Assembly (NCBI GenBank): GCA_002286855.1
Contig: NRSV01000016.1
Coordinates: forward strand, 378,008-442,007
DNA: 64,000 bases
DNA from: Bipolaris cookei
Lineage: Eukaryota; Ascomycota; Dothideomycetes; Pleosporales; Pleosporaceae
Reading direction: 5' to 3'
How positions within the stretch are numbered: position 1 is the first letter of the stretch; the number at the start of each line of letters is the position of its first letter. Made by a program: the position numbers and the translations under genes. The notes under the pieces are model-generated. The model was not told the DNA's origin, searched no databases, and worked only from the letters and a program-made list of their open reading frames with translations. Of the stretch, positions 35,687 through 47,755 are shown one piece after another.

Positions 35687-36583
35687 AGCACCACAACTAC
35701 TACCACCTTCTTTGAGGCGATGGCGAATCAAACGAGGAAGCGTGCATACCATGTCGAAATGTCTTTAGTCCCCCCTTTTTTGAGCGATTTGATGCGTCCT
35801 GCCACTCATCATCTGCAGCTCTGCTGTGTTTTTTCGTTTTCTCTCTCTATATCTTGCCTTTGTCTCGCTTGCCTCTCACACCGTCTTTGCTTTCCATTGT
35901 CCCCGGAGAATCTCCTTCACTGCGATATCGGAGGAATGCGATTAGGCATTTTTTTTTCTTTCCTCCTTTCTCATTCCTGGAGCCATGGGGCGTTCTTTTT
36001 TTATAACCATCTTATATCATGGAAGTCGGTTCTCTCGTCCTCCAAGCGAGCGAAGGTGTCTTTGTTTTTCGTCTTGCTTGAACGTACCAAAGTCTAGCCA
36101 GAGTTTGATAATGATAAATACAGTTAAAAACTCATTCAGGTTGTACATCTACATGTGCGCGTGATGTTGGGTTGAGGAATGGTAATATGTTCATGTTGGC
36201 CAAGTTGCTTGCATCTTCCCGATTTGATCTGTCTATCGACATAAGTCACCTCACGGTACTCGTGTCCGCCCTCTCTTTACCCATCCTTACTCTCTACTAG
36301 TCCCGCTAACAACATGCTCTTGCTCTCTCTCTCTCTCTCTCTAAGCCCTCGGATCCATTCTCCCTTCAAGAGACAAAGAGCAAGGATATTCTATCAGCAC
36401 GACTGATAAAGAACAAAGACGCGTAAAAGGAGGACAGACACGAGACCTCTAACCTACGAACAAACGCCACCTCACCACCCCTCACATCCAACCTCCCTTC
36501 AATCCCCCTCACCCTCCGCTCAAGCTCCTCACTCCTACCCGTATCCTCCTCCTCAATCCCCCATAAAAACAACAGGCAACCCA
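35687..36583. other. Intergenic 3' of the AN1 gene
   Basis: About 900 bp, pyrimidine-rich on the plus strand and probably holding the AN1-gene 3' UTR. A CT microsatellite lies at 36323-36342. From 36366 to 36626 an open minus-strand frame could be the decayed tail of the neighbouring pseudogene, but I cannot support it. Confidence 0.45.
36323..36342. repeat. CT microsatellite
   Basis: Ten uninterrupted CT units. Confidence 0.85.
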
Positions 36584-38235
36584 CTATTCCGCCACCATCC
36601 CTCCCCCAAAAAAACACACGGCGCACAAGACGCGGTTAACGGGGTAGGCGCAGCCGGTTAGATTACCGGTCCATATTGCGGCGAGGATGTCGCGCGAGGC
36701 CACTCCCGCTGAATTATATGAGACGTCTCTGCCATTGAGGTTATCGGCGAAGCCTTCGAAGTTGTGGGTGAGCATGTGGACGAGGCCTTCGACTGTGGTT
36801 GAGTCTATACCGAAGGTTTGGGCATGGAGGCCATATTGGAGTGCTATGGGTGCGGTGAGTTCGATTACGTACAAGGGGTATAGCTGCAGTTTGCGCCGAG
36901 GTCTTCGCAGCGCCACGTTTGCAGTACTTGCTCTGTGTAGGGCGAATCGCTTGTTGTAGATTGGGTGAATTGGCGGTATTGGGGTTGAATGTTTTGGATG
37001 CAGGGGGCCAGGGTGCATAGGGAGGCTGTGTAGCTTGATTCCTCTGTCCACCTTGGTATGTCGGACGTCGGGTTTGGATCGATGTTGAGATAGATGGAGG
37101 CGATGCTGTTTGGGGCGGTGTCGACTTCGGCAATGCCGCTGCTCGTCATAGCTATGTAAGTGCCGAGTTGCAGGCCGCCGGGTTTCTGGTAAATGCATGT
37201 GAGGCTTAGTCCTGATCGGTCACCATCCTCAGACTCTAGAAGAGAGAGCGTGCAATTGCCGTTTGTGGTGTTGCATGCTTTGGACACGAGGGTTGATGCG
37301 TCTTCGCATGAGGCATACATCCCTACGCTTACTACCGCGGACCATGTACAGTCGCCTGAGCTGCATTCCTAGCGTGGTTCGGACCAGTATTGGTTAGAGT
37401 CGGAGCTGTATGGCGCTGTGCTTGCATTTCGCATCATGGCGGGAGAAGCCCAACGCACTATGTTTTGTCAGTTATATGCAACTAATTAATGCGACAAAGG
37501 AGGGACTAACTTACTTCTCCCACTTATAACGGTAGAACCTTGGTAGAAAGTGTTGTTCGATACGAAAGCCATTTGTGACGCGTCTGGAATGGGTCTCGTA
37601 TAGTAGCTTACGAGATTCTAGATAAAAGGGTTAACACCGATGCTCAAGATGATACCAATTGCACCCAGGATTGCTAGAAAACTGAGAACGAAAGAAATAT
37701 CTGGTAAGTCAACCTGGATTCGAATACAAAAAAACAGACACGTTACTTAAGCCCCTCAAGGAAATAAGGCTTCGCTGAACAACCCAAAGGAAAGGAGTGA
37801 AGAACTTACGGAGCCTGACTCTTTATCTTCCAAAGAAGCTGCATACTTCCCAATGAGCCCCTCGACACAGAATCAAAAGTCTCAATATGCAGAAGCGATC
37901 TCGATCCTCTAAGTCTCGCAAGCCATGACCACTTCGTTTGCCCCAGGCCATTTGACAGTAGCACCAAAAGGCACAATCGCGTCAGCATTCCCAGTCAGAA
38001 AACCACGTAGTTGGCCGAAATGTCTATTAGCCGACACATCAACTTGCCGCTACTCGACCCAGGCGAAACCATGCAATTGCTATCTCCAAATGTCCATGAC
38101 GGCAGCGGTTTATCGTTGAGCGAAGCCAAAAGAAGAAGCATTGTGACGAGTGCTCCGCCAGAAACCACTAGACTGGAAATCTCCCATATCCACCAATCTG
38201 TAGTACGAAGAGGCTCGAGGATATTGTAGTTTCGA
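36584..38235 (-). pseudogene. Broken DUF3176-type fungal membrane protein gene
   Basis: Pieces of a DUF3176-family protein read in order on the minus strand. First comes the WWIWEISS membrane opening (about 38200), then LLVLLSNGLGQTKWSWL with FDSVSRGSLGSMQLLW (37830-37980). Next come a second membrane segment LAILGAIGIILSIGVNPFI (37620-37680), the cysteine motif CSSGDCTW (37335-37368), and a long extracellular-type region down to 36584. Three in-frame stops interrupt it: TGA at 37995-37997, TAG at 37618-37620 after NPFI where the family usually has Gln, and TAG at 37369-37371 just before the cysteine motif. The frame also changes near 36880, where one frame ends at TAA 36865-36867 and the next carries on. 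Introns at the expected places remain recognisable. The usual C-terminal membrane helix is not found. The function of the family is unknown. Confidence 0.75.
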
Positions 38236-40997
38236 TCTCGCCCTTCTCTTTCTATCCCTCTTCTTCTCCTTCCATTGACTTCAATACACCAAGCTCGGAT
38301 ACATGTGTGTCGCCATCGCTTTTCAATGCCATATTTGTAGGTACGAGGGCAGGAAAATACTGCTAGACGTGTGTAAACGAAGGTGCACTTGGGTTCACAG
38401 AAAAGGAATCAAGCCCAGGGCGATGAATTGAGGCTATAAGGGTGATGTGCTAAATCATTCGCTGGACGCCGGACGATACTGTGCCGTATGCTGCAGAATT
38501 TTTTAACGCATTGGGAACAGGTGCTGTTCGAGCGAGAGTGGGCGGCGAGTGGTGGAATAGATAGTAGTCATTGTAGGCTGCTTTGTTGTTGTTTTGCGTG
38601 TCCTGGTGCACATAGAAATGGCCTGTAAGTATTGAGTTGAGAAACTTTGGATTGGAACTCGAATATCCATAGAACCTTACAGCTGCATCTTTTACGTAAG
38701 ATGGTGAGCGCAAAGTACATATCTAGCGATGCTGTCTTATTCGCGTTAGTCTTCAAAGTTAAAAGGCGCCACCAGGTCCCACTGCCAACTCAGGCATGCC
38801 TCCGAAGTCGACGTCAGCGGGAATCTCGCTTCGGCGTTAAAATCTCACCTGCAAGGAGCAGCATTGACGAATTTTGTAGCCGAGTTACAAAGGTTGTTCC
38901 AATATACTTTAAGAACGACGAGATGATGCAGCCCATGTTATTTCCACGGGTACCGAATCTATTGTTTGTAGAAGCGAGATTTATCGTCGTATAGAGAAGG
39001 AGCTGGTGCCATAGTTGCACAACCCATGCAAGTGTCTGGGCTGGTCTAACTACGATATCACAGCCGCGCTGTAGACATTCCAGAGTGTCAGTTGGTCTAT
39101 TTCAAGTTGCTCAAGCGGCTTAGGACCCTAGATGCGCTGTCTCAGGGATATGGGTTCTCTCATAATACTACCGAACCTGTGTAATGCATACTTAGCCTTG
39201 GCTCTATGAGATGACTCAAGGAAATGGAAATAGATCCATGTCGCCAGGCATACCGGCCAGAATATACAACATATCCACTAGTAAAAGCCTTTCAACGAGA
39301 AGTGTGTCAGTGAACAAGCTGGGCTGTACTGGGTACACGAGATGGTATTGATAAAAAACCTACAAACATATTAGGAGAAGAAGGCTCCGGTAAGTTAGAG
39401 ATAGAAAAGGAAATCAATGAATAGCAGGAGTAGGGATAGTAAGGCAATCTCAAGTAAGGAAGCTGTTTCTGTTACACCAGACATGAGCGTATGTGCATGA
39501 AGCAAGCTACATAGAGTGAAACTTACAATGAAAGATTAAAAGGTCGCGTATACGTCAGGTGGCCTACGTAAAACTACAATCAATAGAACAACATATTCTT
39601 TGTGCTTATCGTGGGGGCAAATCAATGTTGCCTCCCCCACGGCCCAACGCATCGTTATCCTCATTACATCATCCAACAGGCATCAATGCCGCCTTCGTAG
39701 GACAGATAGTTATTCGGCCAAACATACCTGCTCCAGCCTTTTCGGCAAACTCATGTACGTGACGCGCGTACCGCCATAGTCTGCACACGTTCGTGCGCGG
39801 CCGTCTTCTAGACTGAGCAGAGGAAAAAATAGAACACGTAACAGAACGACAAATACACGGGGTTCTTTTTGTAGGTGTGACGACAGTCATTACAGTGTTT
39901 GGTTCTGAGCTTGCTTATTCCGGTCTTATGCGTATGCACGATAAGAAAAACACCAAGTCGAAAACCGACGCGAAAGACGGCAGATGTAGAGGCAAAAATA
40001 CCCCGGACAAAAAGTAATCCGAAAAGTCGAAGTGGTGTTTGTTTATCCAAGAGCATGCGTGCGTGCGTGCTTGGACACACCTTTTCACAAGCGACAATCC
40101 TCGCGATGGAAGTCCGCCCCCGATGCCTGCCCAGCCGTGGCTGTCCAGGCCCTCAATTTCCTTTTCTCGAGCCTTTTCATCTCCCTTACCCTGTAAGACG
40201 CCGGGCGGCTACTTGGCTACGCATGTCGGCGAGCCTATTTGATCCTGTTGACAGCCTGAGACGACGTCAGAAGCCCAGTGAAGCGGCTACGGTGCCCAAC
40301 GTGCGGGTAGACCACCCGATGCCTATGCTTGTGCCCATCCCTGCGTCGCATGGTGTTGAATACGACTTGGGTGGGAGCGCCATGGGCAAATGCTGTGCTT
40401 TCCGTTCCGCCTCCAGTCAGAGTGTGTTGAGCTATAGCGACCCGATTCGCCGCGCTATCATCGCCACCGTCCCGGGCGGTTGCGCTGACATTGATCAGGG
40501 ATGTGTGCGCTGTCTTGGGTCGACAGAGGTCCTGGGATGAAGTGCGGCAGATTGATTCGGCCTTGTTATTTCTTGTCGTGAGCTTGGGGCAGCATTTACG
40601 CCCAAGTGGAACTGATTGTTTCCGAGATTCCGCCCCGCCCCTGGCCCCTTAAGTTTGAATCTGCGATTCCATGGGTACGGGATGGCGCCCAGAGGAAGCG
40701 TCTACAGATGGGCTGATCTTGACACACGGAATCTGCATGGAGCCCCAAGACTTACCCCTGACGGCTCCTTGTGGCGTTCCGCTCGTATTTGCCTGTTTTT
40801 ACCACCGCGCAATTGGTGGGTTTGCGGACTAGGCTTGAGGTAGCCTTTTCGAGATGCATTCAGAGAATAGGGCCTGGAGATAACTCTAGGAGTAGTGTTT
40901 TGTTTTTCGTCAATGTCTTGGCACGGTCACGTGAAGCTGTAGGAGCTATGGCCGATCTCCTGATCAACAAACTTAGACGGGAGATTGCCCTGCCTTG

Positions 40998-41069
40998 ATC
41001 TGCCTCGCTTTGTGTTCATGACAGACGAGACTTTGATCTGGGTTTAATTTTTCATCTGCCTCGCTTTGT
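40998..41069. repeat. 16-bp direct repeat, two copies
   Basis: ATCTGCCTCGCTTTGT appears at 40998-41013 and 41054-41069, 56 bp apart. Origin unknown. Confidence 0.6.
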
Positions 41070-43570
41070 TCTAGATAAACTCCCTTACGCAGACCGGCAC
41101 ACATTAGCTATCGTCTGAGGGATTTTTCAGCCAAGGCTACAGTTGCATACTCCACAAGAAATTCAAGAGCATAGGCTGCTTAGCTGAGGATCCATCAAAG
41201 CCAGGTCTCTGATGCTGGCTTGTGCAAAGAAACTGGACGAACCCGAATGAGCAGTTGAAAACACTCGACTGATTCAAGCACTTTGAAGTCAAGAACTGCC
41301 CAGCGACTGTTACATGACACTTACACCACCAACGGTCTGGTGCGAACTATCTGAGGGACCTATCTATCAATGTCAATCGCGCCCCATCCGCCGAATTAAG
41401 CGGGCCGCATATCGAAGATCTCAGACATGAGGATTAACCGCGCCATCTGCTCACCGCCACCCAAGATACATGATATCATCCAGATCGCAACTTCTGGACC
41501 CGGGGTCACTTCGCGAAAAAGGCGTCAAGACCCCCAATGCCCAGAGGTCCCTTGCCCACGAGACCTACTGTGGAACACCAGTGACGTAGCGAATGAATCC
41601 AGAGAGGGCAAACGCATGTGCTTCGCCATCGTCCCAAGAGGCTAGCTTGCTTGCGTGGAGGGTGACACGGCCAACTGACCGCTATCACGGCAATGCTCAA
41701 GTCCGGCCATTACGAAACAGCATAACGGCCGAATGTGCTAAGATAAAGTTGCTTTCATAAAACGTGGAGGACGGTTGGCCAGCCGCGTGAGAAGAATTTG
41801 CTTGTTCCGGCAATTGGGTCGTGATTCTTGAAGCAAAAGATCTGCAACGACCTAGGAAGATCTCGGGCTAGTACCAGTCTCCGCGTCACACTGGAAATCG
41901 TGCGATGCGCTCGTCTCAAAACAGGATATCCGGCTTGATCGAGATAGTTTCTAGGCCAAAGAATCGTGAAGGCGCAATTGTCCGGCCAGGGCATCTTCAT
42001 GACTTGGCAACCAGACTCTCCCAGCATAGCGGCGCTGATCTCCAGACTTGCCACGTCCTCCATCATCTTCCCCATGGCACTCCCCACTCTTTCAGAACGC
42101 TCAAGTCCTTTCTCCACACGCCCTCTAACAACATCATGTGGGCCTGGTGCTGCCGGCTAATCCAGGGAAATTGTATATCGCTCAGCTAGTCATTGCGGTG
42201 TGCGGTGAAGAGCCCTCTGCAGCTTGCAGTCACCCGGGCCTAGGTTAGTGAGACACGTACAACGTTTGTTTGTGGCCTTGAAATGTCTATCTCTAGGCGA
42301 TGACTATTTCGTGTTGTTGCGACAGGAAAAACAAATCATCGCGGTGTAGCGTGGGGCGCAAGCCACTTGGGGTTGGTATTTGGCGAAACACCCCTAGACG
42401 TCGATCCCTAGGCATAGGATGCGGTTGTGGCTGTGCTGTAACTACTAAAGATAACGAAGCAACAGGCTGCGCCGGGCCGCCGATCTTGTTACGCCGCCAG
42501 ATTTAGTGCGCTTTTTGGGCTGGGAGAGCCAAGGACAAACTCCCGCCGTCTTGCTCAAAGGCGTTTCTGGGCGTCTCACGGGGGCGGTTATGTTGGCGGG
42601 CGCCGTCACCTTGCCTGCGTATAGCTAATGTCGAGTGTGCTCATGTGCTGATGCTGCCCAGAGCTCGAGCAGTCGCAGCGGTAATACCTGCAGGAGACTC
42701 AATTTCAACCCTGGCAAAATATGTGGACCAGGCCAAGGCGGGATTGTTGTACATCATTACTTGGGCACTTCTTGGCCCTTGTGCAGCCTACCGATCCAAT
42801 CGAGCCGCATCCTCGAGCCTCCCGCTGACATGCTGCCAAGCGTCGACAACCCGCTCCGCCGTCCAACGCAACTTTGTTTGGTGCCTCAACCCCTATCACA
42901 CTCTACACAACGTCCACGACCATTGGCACCTTTGTTTTTGTGGAACAGGCCAAGGATGCACAGCCTGCGAGCAATGTCGACAATTGTAAAGGAAATCATG
43001 GCATCGCTACACGAACTACGTACAGTGGTTAGCTGCACCCAGTTCCGCGCAGTGCCGCTGAGTGTAGCGCACAGCACCCATGAGATGACGAGTCAGGTCG
43101 CAAATAGCACGGAGAGGACACCCTTATCGGTTGTTACAAGTGGCGCCGCTTCACAACAACAATCGACTGACTGCGTGGGAGCCCAAACACAGCCAGCACC
43201 GGAATGTCCTCGTCCGCAGATCACTACCACCAAATCAGCACTTAGACTAGCTCTGAGCTTTGGGCCGCACGAACCGGGAGCCTCTAAGAAGGTAATGTAA
43301 TATACCCTGTCGTTGGCGGACTCCCAAAGCCCGTATTTGCCTTGGCTTCTCTTGGTTTTGCACCCTTGCGGTGCTTGTGCGTGACGGCACTCAATCCCTC
43401 CATCACACGGCCGGTTTGACTACCACGTCACTATGGCAAAGTCAGCCACACTTTACGCGGGAGCTGCGGGTGTGTTTAGCAGAAGTGGAGCCGTAAAAGA
43501 ACCCTTTATCAATTGGTGCATCAGGTCCATGTCCCACATCCATGACTGGCTTAAGCCTACGTATTGTACT

Positions 43571-43578
43571 TATATATT
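43571..43578 (+). promoter_or_regulatory. Possible TATA element of the MFS gene
   Basis: TATATATT lies about 195 bp before the start codon of the transporter, followed by a pyrimidine-rich leader. Position fits, but no transcript start is known. Confidence 0.3.
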
Positions 43579-43770
43579 TCCCCCACCGCTTTGACTTTTG
43601 GTCAAACTGTACCATCCCACTATTAGTGCGCGCACTCGAGCGCCTCCCCTCCAACACATACTATCTGTGTTGAGCACCTTGTTACATAGCACATCTACGC
43701 TTTCTTAGACTTCAGTTCATTCTTTCCCCTTTCACTTCACCTTTCCGGAGCAACAGGAACAACCGTCACA

Positions 43771-45512
43771 ATGAAGAAGTCACAATTCCCTTACCAGCAG
43801 GGCTACAAGCCCAGCGAGAGAACCCTGCCACTCTCGGAAGCTCCAACTGCCACCAGCTCTATGCGAGATGAATCCCCCATAACCTCCCTCGACCCACTGC
43901 ATGAGACCGAGTGGCCACGCTCATGGCGTGCTTACGCATGCCTGCTAGGTTGCTTTTTTCTCATGTTCAACTCTTGGGGTCTTGTAAACGCTTACGGTAC
44001 TTGGTCTTCATACTACGTCGGTCACTCACTACGAGGAATTGACCAGCTTGAACTGAACTTGGTGGGATCGACTGAGTCTGCCCTTGTACTGTTGTTCTCC
44101 AACGTCGTTGGGCGACTACTGGATGCTGGGCATTTCCGCAAGGTGATTGGCTGCGGCACGTTCCTCGTACCGTTTGGTCTCTTCATGCTTAGTGTTGTAC
44201 ACCCCAGTGACATCGAAGCCATGGCGAACTTTGGCGCTATCTGGGTTACTCAGGGCTTCGTTGTTGGCCTCGGCATGGCAACCTTCTTTGTATCTAGCTC
44301 TCAAGGTAAGCAAAACTCATTGAGCCATGTCAGAACCACCGCTAACTTGGCGCCAGTTGCTTCCACATGGTTCCCCAAACGCAGAGGACTCGCCGTAGGC
44401 TACGTTGCCTGTGGTGCTAGCGTAGCTGGTGTAATCTACCCCACCATGCTTCGTTACCTCATCGACGCTGTTGGTTTCAACGACGCTGTCCGTTATGTTG
44501 CGACTCTCACCTCAGTGACATGCATCTTCTCGTTCATCTTCTGCACTCCAGACCCAGCTCACGAGCATCATACACCAAAGACATGGGGCAATATCAGGAC
44601 TTGGGTTGATATTGAAGCTTTCCGCAATAAAGCCTGGTGCTGGTTCACTGCTGGTGTTGCTTTCATGTTCTTTGGCTTCTATCCCGTCTTCTTCAATCTT
44701 GAGGAAGTAAGTCTTTTCCTCTCTCCGTAACTAGTTCATCAGCTAACGTCGCTCAGTGGGCATCAGTACGCGGATTTGGCACTCGTGAACGGGTCGGGTC
44801 TCCAATCACTCCCCAAAACCCAACCGATCAACCTTTGCAGACATTCTGGCTTCTGGTCATCGTCAACGGTGCCTCAACCGTCGGACGTATGCTTCTGGCT
44901 CACTTCTCAGACAAAACCGGTGCCATCAACATGCACATTGTCTCTCAGTTGACCGCTGCCTTGCTGACGCTGTTTCTTTGGACATTCGCAGGTTCGGAGA
45001 CAGATGCTCTCGCATTCTGTGTCGTATTTGGCGTCTTCTCTGGCATGGTCATTGGTCTGCCCCCGGCATCTATTGGCAATATTCTCAACTGCTCCTACAC
45101 TGCGCCGGATACTAGACACTTTGCAAAGAAGAAACTCGGCCACTGGACTGGCATGATGTACACATTTGCTGCCATCCCAGCCCTCACTGGTCCCATTATT
45201 GCTGGACACCTCATCACTCGTTACCAGACCTACATCACAGTTCAATTGTGGTCCGGCACTAATTTGTTGCTCTCATGTGCTTGCATGCTCATGTCTCGCT
45301 GGTACCTTCCATGCAGCAATGGTCAGCGTATTGAACAAATCCTCAAGCTCAAATACGGCAAGTCCAAGATGTCTGAGAAGCGGAGAGGCAGTGATGGCGC
45401 AGAGTCATCGCCTGACCCATTGTCCCAGGCCCCAACTCGCGTTCCCAGCAACAACGTCTCACGAAACGCATCTTCCGAAAGCATTTGCGACCATCAAGGT
45501 CGCATGGCTTAA
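43771..45512 (+). CDS. MFS transporter, monocarboxylate-porter type
   Basis: Exons 43771-44305, 44357-44706 and 44757-45512 give 546 residues. A 45-residue hydrophilic N-terminus precedes about twelve hydrophobic helices. The family signature follows helix one: GLVNAYGTWSSYY, typical of fungal monocarboxylate-porter-like MFS proteins (Mch family). The linker between helices two and three reads NVVGRLLDAGHFRK, and VASTWFPKRRGLAVG follows helix four. The second half keeps NGASTVGRMLLAHFSDK. The C-terminal tail of about 60 residues is Ser-rich. The substrate cannot be read from sequence; relatives carry organic acids, riboflavin or secondary metabolites. No biosynthetic genes lie nearby, so a cluster role is not supported. 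The gene stands alone between two long gene-poor stretches. Confidence 0.88.
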
Positions 45513-46573
45513 ATTCTCCTTTCTTATGTGATTCCCCCTTCTAGTTTTTTTGTTGTAACTGTATATACCTCCGCGGTTAGTAAAGCGTTGTTCGATACGA
45601 GACATGACTTTTCACATAGACACGTAGTGTTTACTGGGCTGGTTGGTTTGTCACGACTCTTTTGTTGTTTTTTTCCTTGTTCTTTGGTGGATTTGTTTTC
45701 GTTTTCCTAGGACACATCGAGGGCTTTCCCCTTCACTTACGAACATGTCTTGTCCATGAGAGAAGCACGCTCTTTTTTTTCGAGACAACGTAGGCGCAGG
45801 GAGCTCCTCGATACATGGGTTGAGCATCAGTTTACGGATTGCACGAACTTAGAAATCAAAAACTTTTAATTTTGGATGTTATTGTGTTTGCGATCGTGGT
45901 GGACCGTCTATCCGGCGTATCTGTGCTCACCACCTGAAGCAAGTGCACCACCATCTTTCATTCCCACCCCTTCCTCCCACCTTCTCGCCCTGTCCACTCT
46001 CCTCCGCTAAGCTCGGGCCGCAACACCAAGCGCTTTCCTTCCCTGCTCCCACCGGTCCCATCAACGAAAACCACGCACCCGCCGAGCAATTGCGCGAAAT
46101 CACTCGCTTCCAAACAATCCCATATTACACCCACTACCATCACCACTCCACCCTGCATGCGCGATAGACACAAACAACGGCACTTTTCTCCCCCATCCGC
46201 ACCTCACATGCCACGGCAGATTCACCGGGCAAACCCGGAAGTCAAACAGCCTACACACGTGCTTTTTTGTCTTGACTGCCTCACCAAACGCAAAAAGGAA
46301 AAGGCGGTTAGTCACATAGAGCAAGTATTACAGTATTATATACGGTAAGAAGCAAGGCGAATCATTGGGTTTCATGCTTTGCGAACCCGAAGTGCTGTAA
46401 GCGAAGGAGGGCAGGAGGGCGAACGATGGGTATGTGTTTGTATGTGCACGTATTTACGTATTCGCTGTGTCAATGCATTGTATTGTTTCTTCTTTTGTGT
46501 TTTTTTTTTGTTTGGAGAAGGGAAGTGAATACGGTGGTTTTGGGAACGTGAGTATGGCATCATTGTTGGGCAC

Positions 46574-46587
46574 GGGGGGGGGGGGGG
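46574..46587. repeat. G14 homopolymer tract
   Basis: Fourteen consecutive G residues in a G/T-rich stretch. Confidence 0.9.
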
Positions 46588-47467
46588 TGGTGATGCGGCT
46601 GTTGGAAGGGTGGGACGTGTAGTGTAGGTGCAAAGTTTGGTAGGGGTGGCTTGCTTGCTTGTTTGGTTTCTTGTGTGAGTGTGTGTGTGTGCATGTTTGT
46701 TTCTGCATGGGTGAACGGCGTGCCTGTGTCCGATGATTACGTTTTATGCTGGTGATTGCTCTGGGACTAAGATCGCTGCTGGCCTTTGTTGAGTGCCTTG
46801 GCTAGTGTGGGGGCGGCAATCAGCCAGTGAAGATAAGAAAGACAAGTATCTAGATATGGAAACGTGTATCACTGTGGGGTGGGAAGCGGACGGCGAGGAG
46901 TTTGTTTTTACTGTTTGGTGCCGGTGTACCGGTGTGGCGGAAAGAGAGAGTTTGGTTGGTAATGTTGGATTCTGGAATCTTGGATCTTGCTACCAAGACG
47001 TTCAGATGGTTTGTAGAGTAATTTGGTGTTGCTCTCCAGCTATAATAACATACACGCGCTTGTTGGCCCGAAAGAACGGGCTGATAGCAGATCCCTCGTT
47101 TAAGTGCACAGAGGAGGCAGCACTGGCACACATGACCATTGGTATTTGATATAGTCCGGGAAAAGGTGGGGAGTGAACCGTGATGCAAAATCATCTATTA
47201 AGTTTGCGGTACCGACCGTTTGGAACGTGAATTCTCAACCACCGATTCAATCGACGATGCCAATGCAGTTGCTGTCCGAGATGCAGGACATTCTGTGGTA
47301 TTACAAACTCTGGCATTATTGAGTGCCCAATGTTTAATTTAAATTCTGTGATACGTTTGTTTCTGCAAACTATTTACGTACTTCCTGGATACATTTGCCC
47401 CCTTACTTACTAACGTGCTACAGGCTTACTATCGCTCAATGAAACAAACTATGCATACAGGCTAACA

Positions 47468-47755
47468 TTATAGTATACAGCACTTTCTCGGCATACTTTC
47501 ATCATCACAAGCTATAAAAACTGCGAATGCATCCCAAGAAACGCCATTAGCATAATGACGCGTCCAGAGATTTTGGCAGTTGCCAAAGCCCACCACTAAT
47601 ATTGCACCACTTGCATCGATGTAACCTTCGATGCCGTTTAACTTGCCATATATCTCCCGTCCGCGGACGACTGCATCTATACCAGCACATGTGATAACAG
47701 TCGGAACGCTGTATCCGGTACAAACTAGTCTCCCGAGGGTCCAGAACTGCGCCAT
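47468..47755 (-). CDS. Doubtful small ORF, unknown
   Basis: An ATG-started frame of 95 residues, isolated in gene-poor DNA. It is moderately hydrophobic, has seven cysteines and ends KCCIL, so the last four residues (CCIL) would fit a CaaX prenylation box. I recognise no family. It could be chance, a remnant last exon, or a small lineage-specific gene. Confidence 0.2.
   Translation of the reverse strand: MAQFWTLGRLVCTGYSVPTVITCAGIDAVVRGREIYGKLNGIEGYIDASGAILVVGFGNCQNLWTRHYANGVSWDAFAVFIACDDESMPRKCCIL

Larger units (their letters stand above)
38236..43770. other. Long stretch without a supported gene
   Basis: About 5.5 kb. The first 1.7 kb is AT-richer than the flanks. Frames of 120-221 codons exist (minus strand 41755-42117; plus strand 39899-40540 and 42635-43300), but they start at GTG or TTG, overlap rival frames and resemble nothing I know. 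No transposon terminal repeats or polymerase motifs are visible. A 16-bp direct repeat occurs at 40998-41013 and 41054-41069. The last few hundred bases should hold the MFS promoter. Confidence 0.5.

Noticed and set aside
37700..37725. T-loop-like GTATTCGAATCCAG on the minus strand
   Set aside because: No matching acceptor stem or anticodon arm around it; it lies in an intron of the pseudogene, so a tRNA is not supported.
39899..40540. 213-codon plus-strand frame in gene-poor DNA
   Set aside because: Starts at TTG, has no recognisable motif and no consistent exon structure.
41755..42117. 120-codon minus-strand frame
   Set aside because: GTG start and no motif; rival frames exist on the other strand.
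42635..43300. 221-codon plus-strand frame upstream of the MFS gene
   Set aside because: GTG start, overlapped by a rival frame of similar quality at 42645-42989, and no family resemblance; too weak to call.
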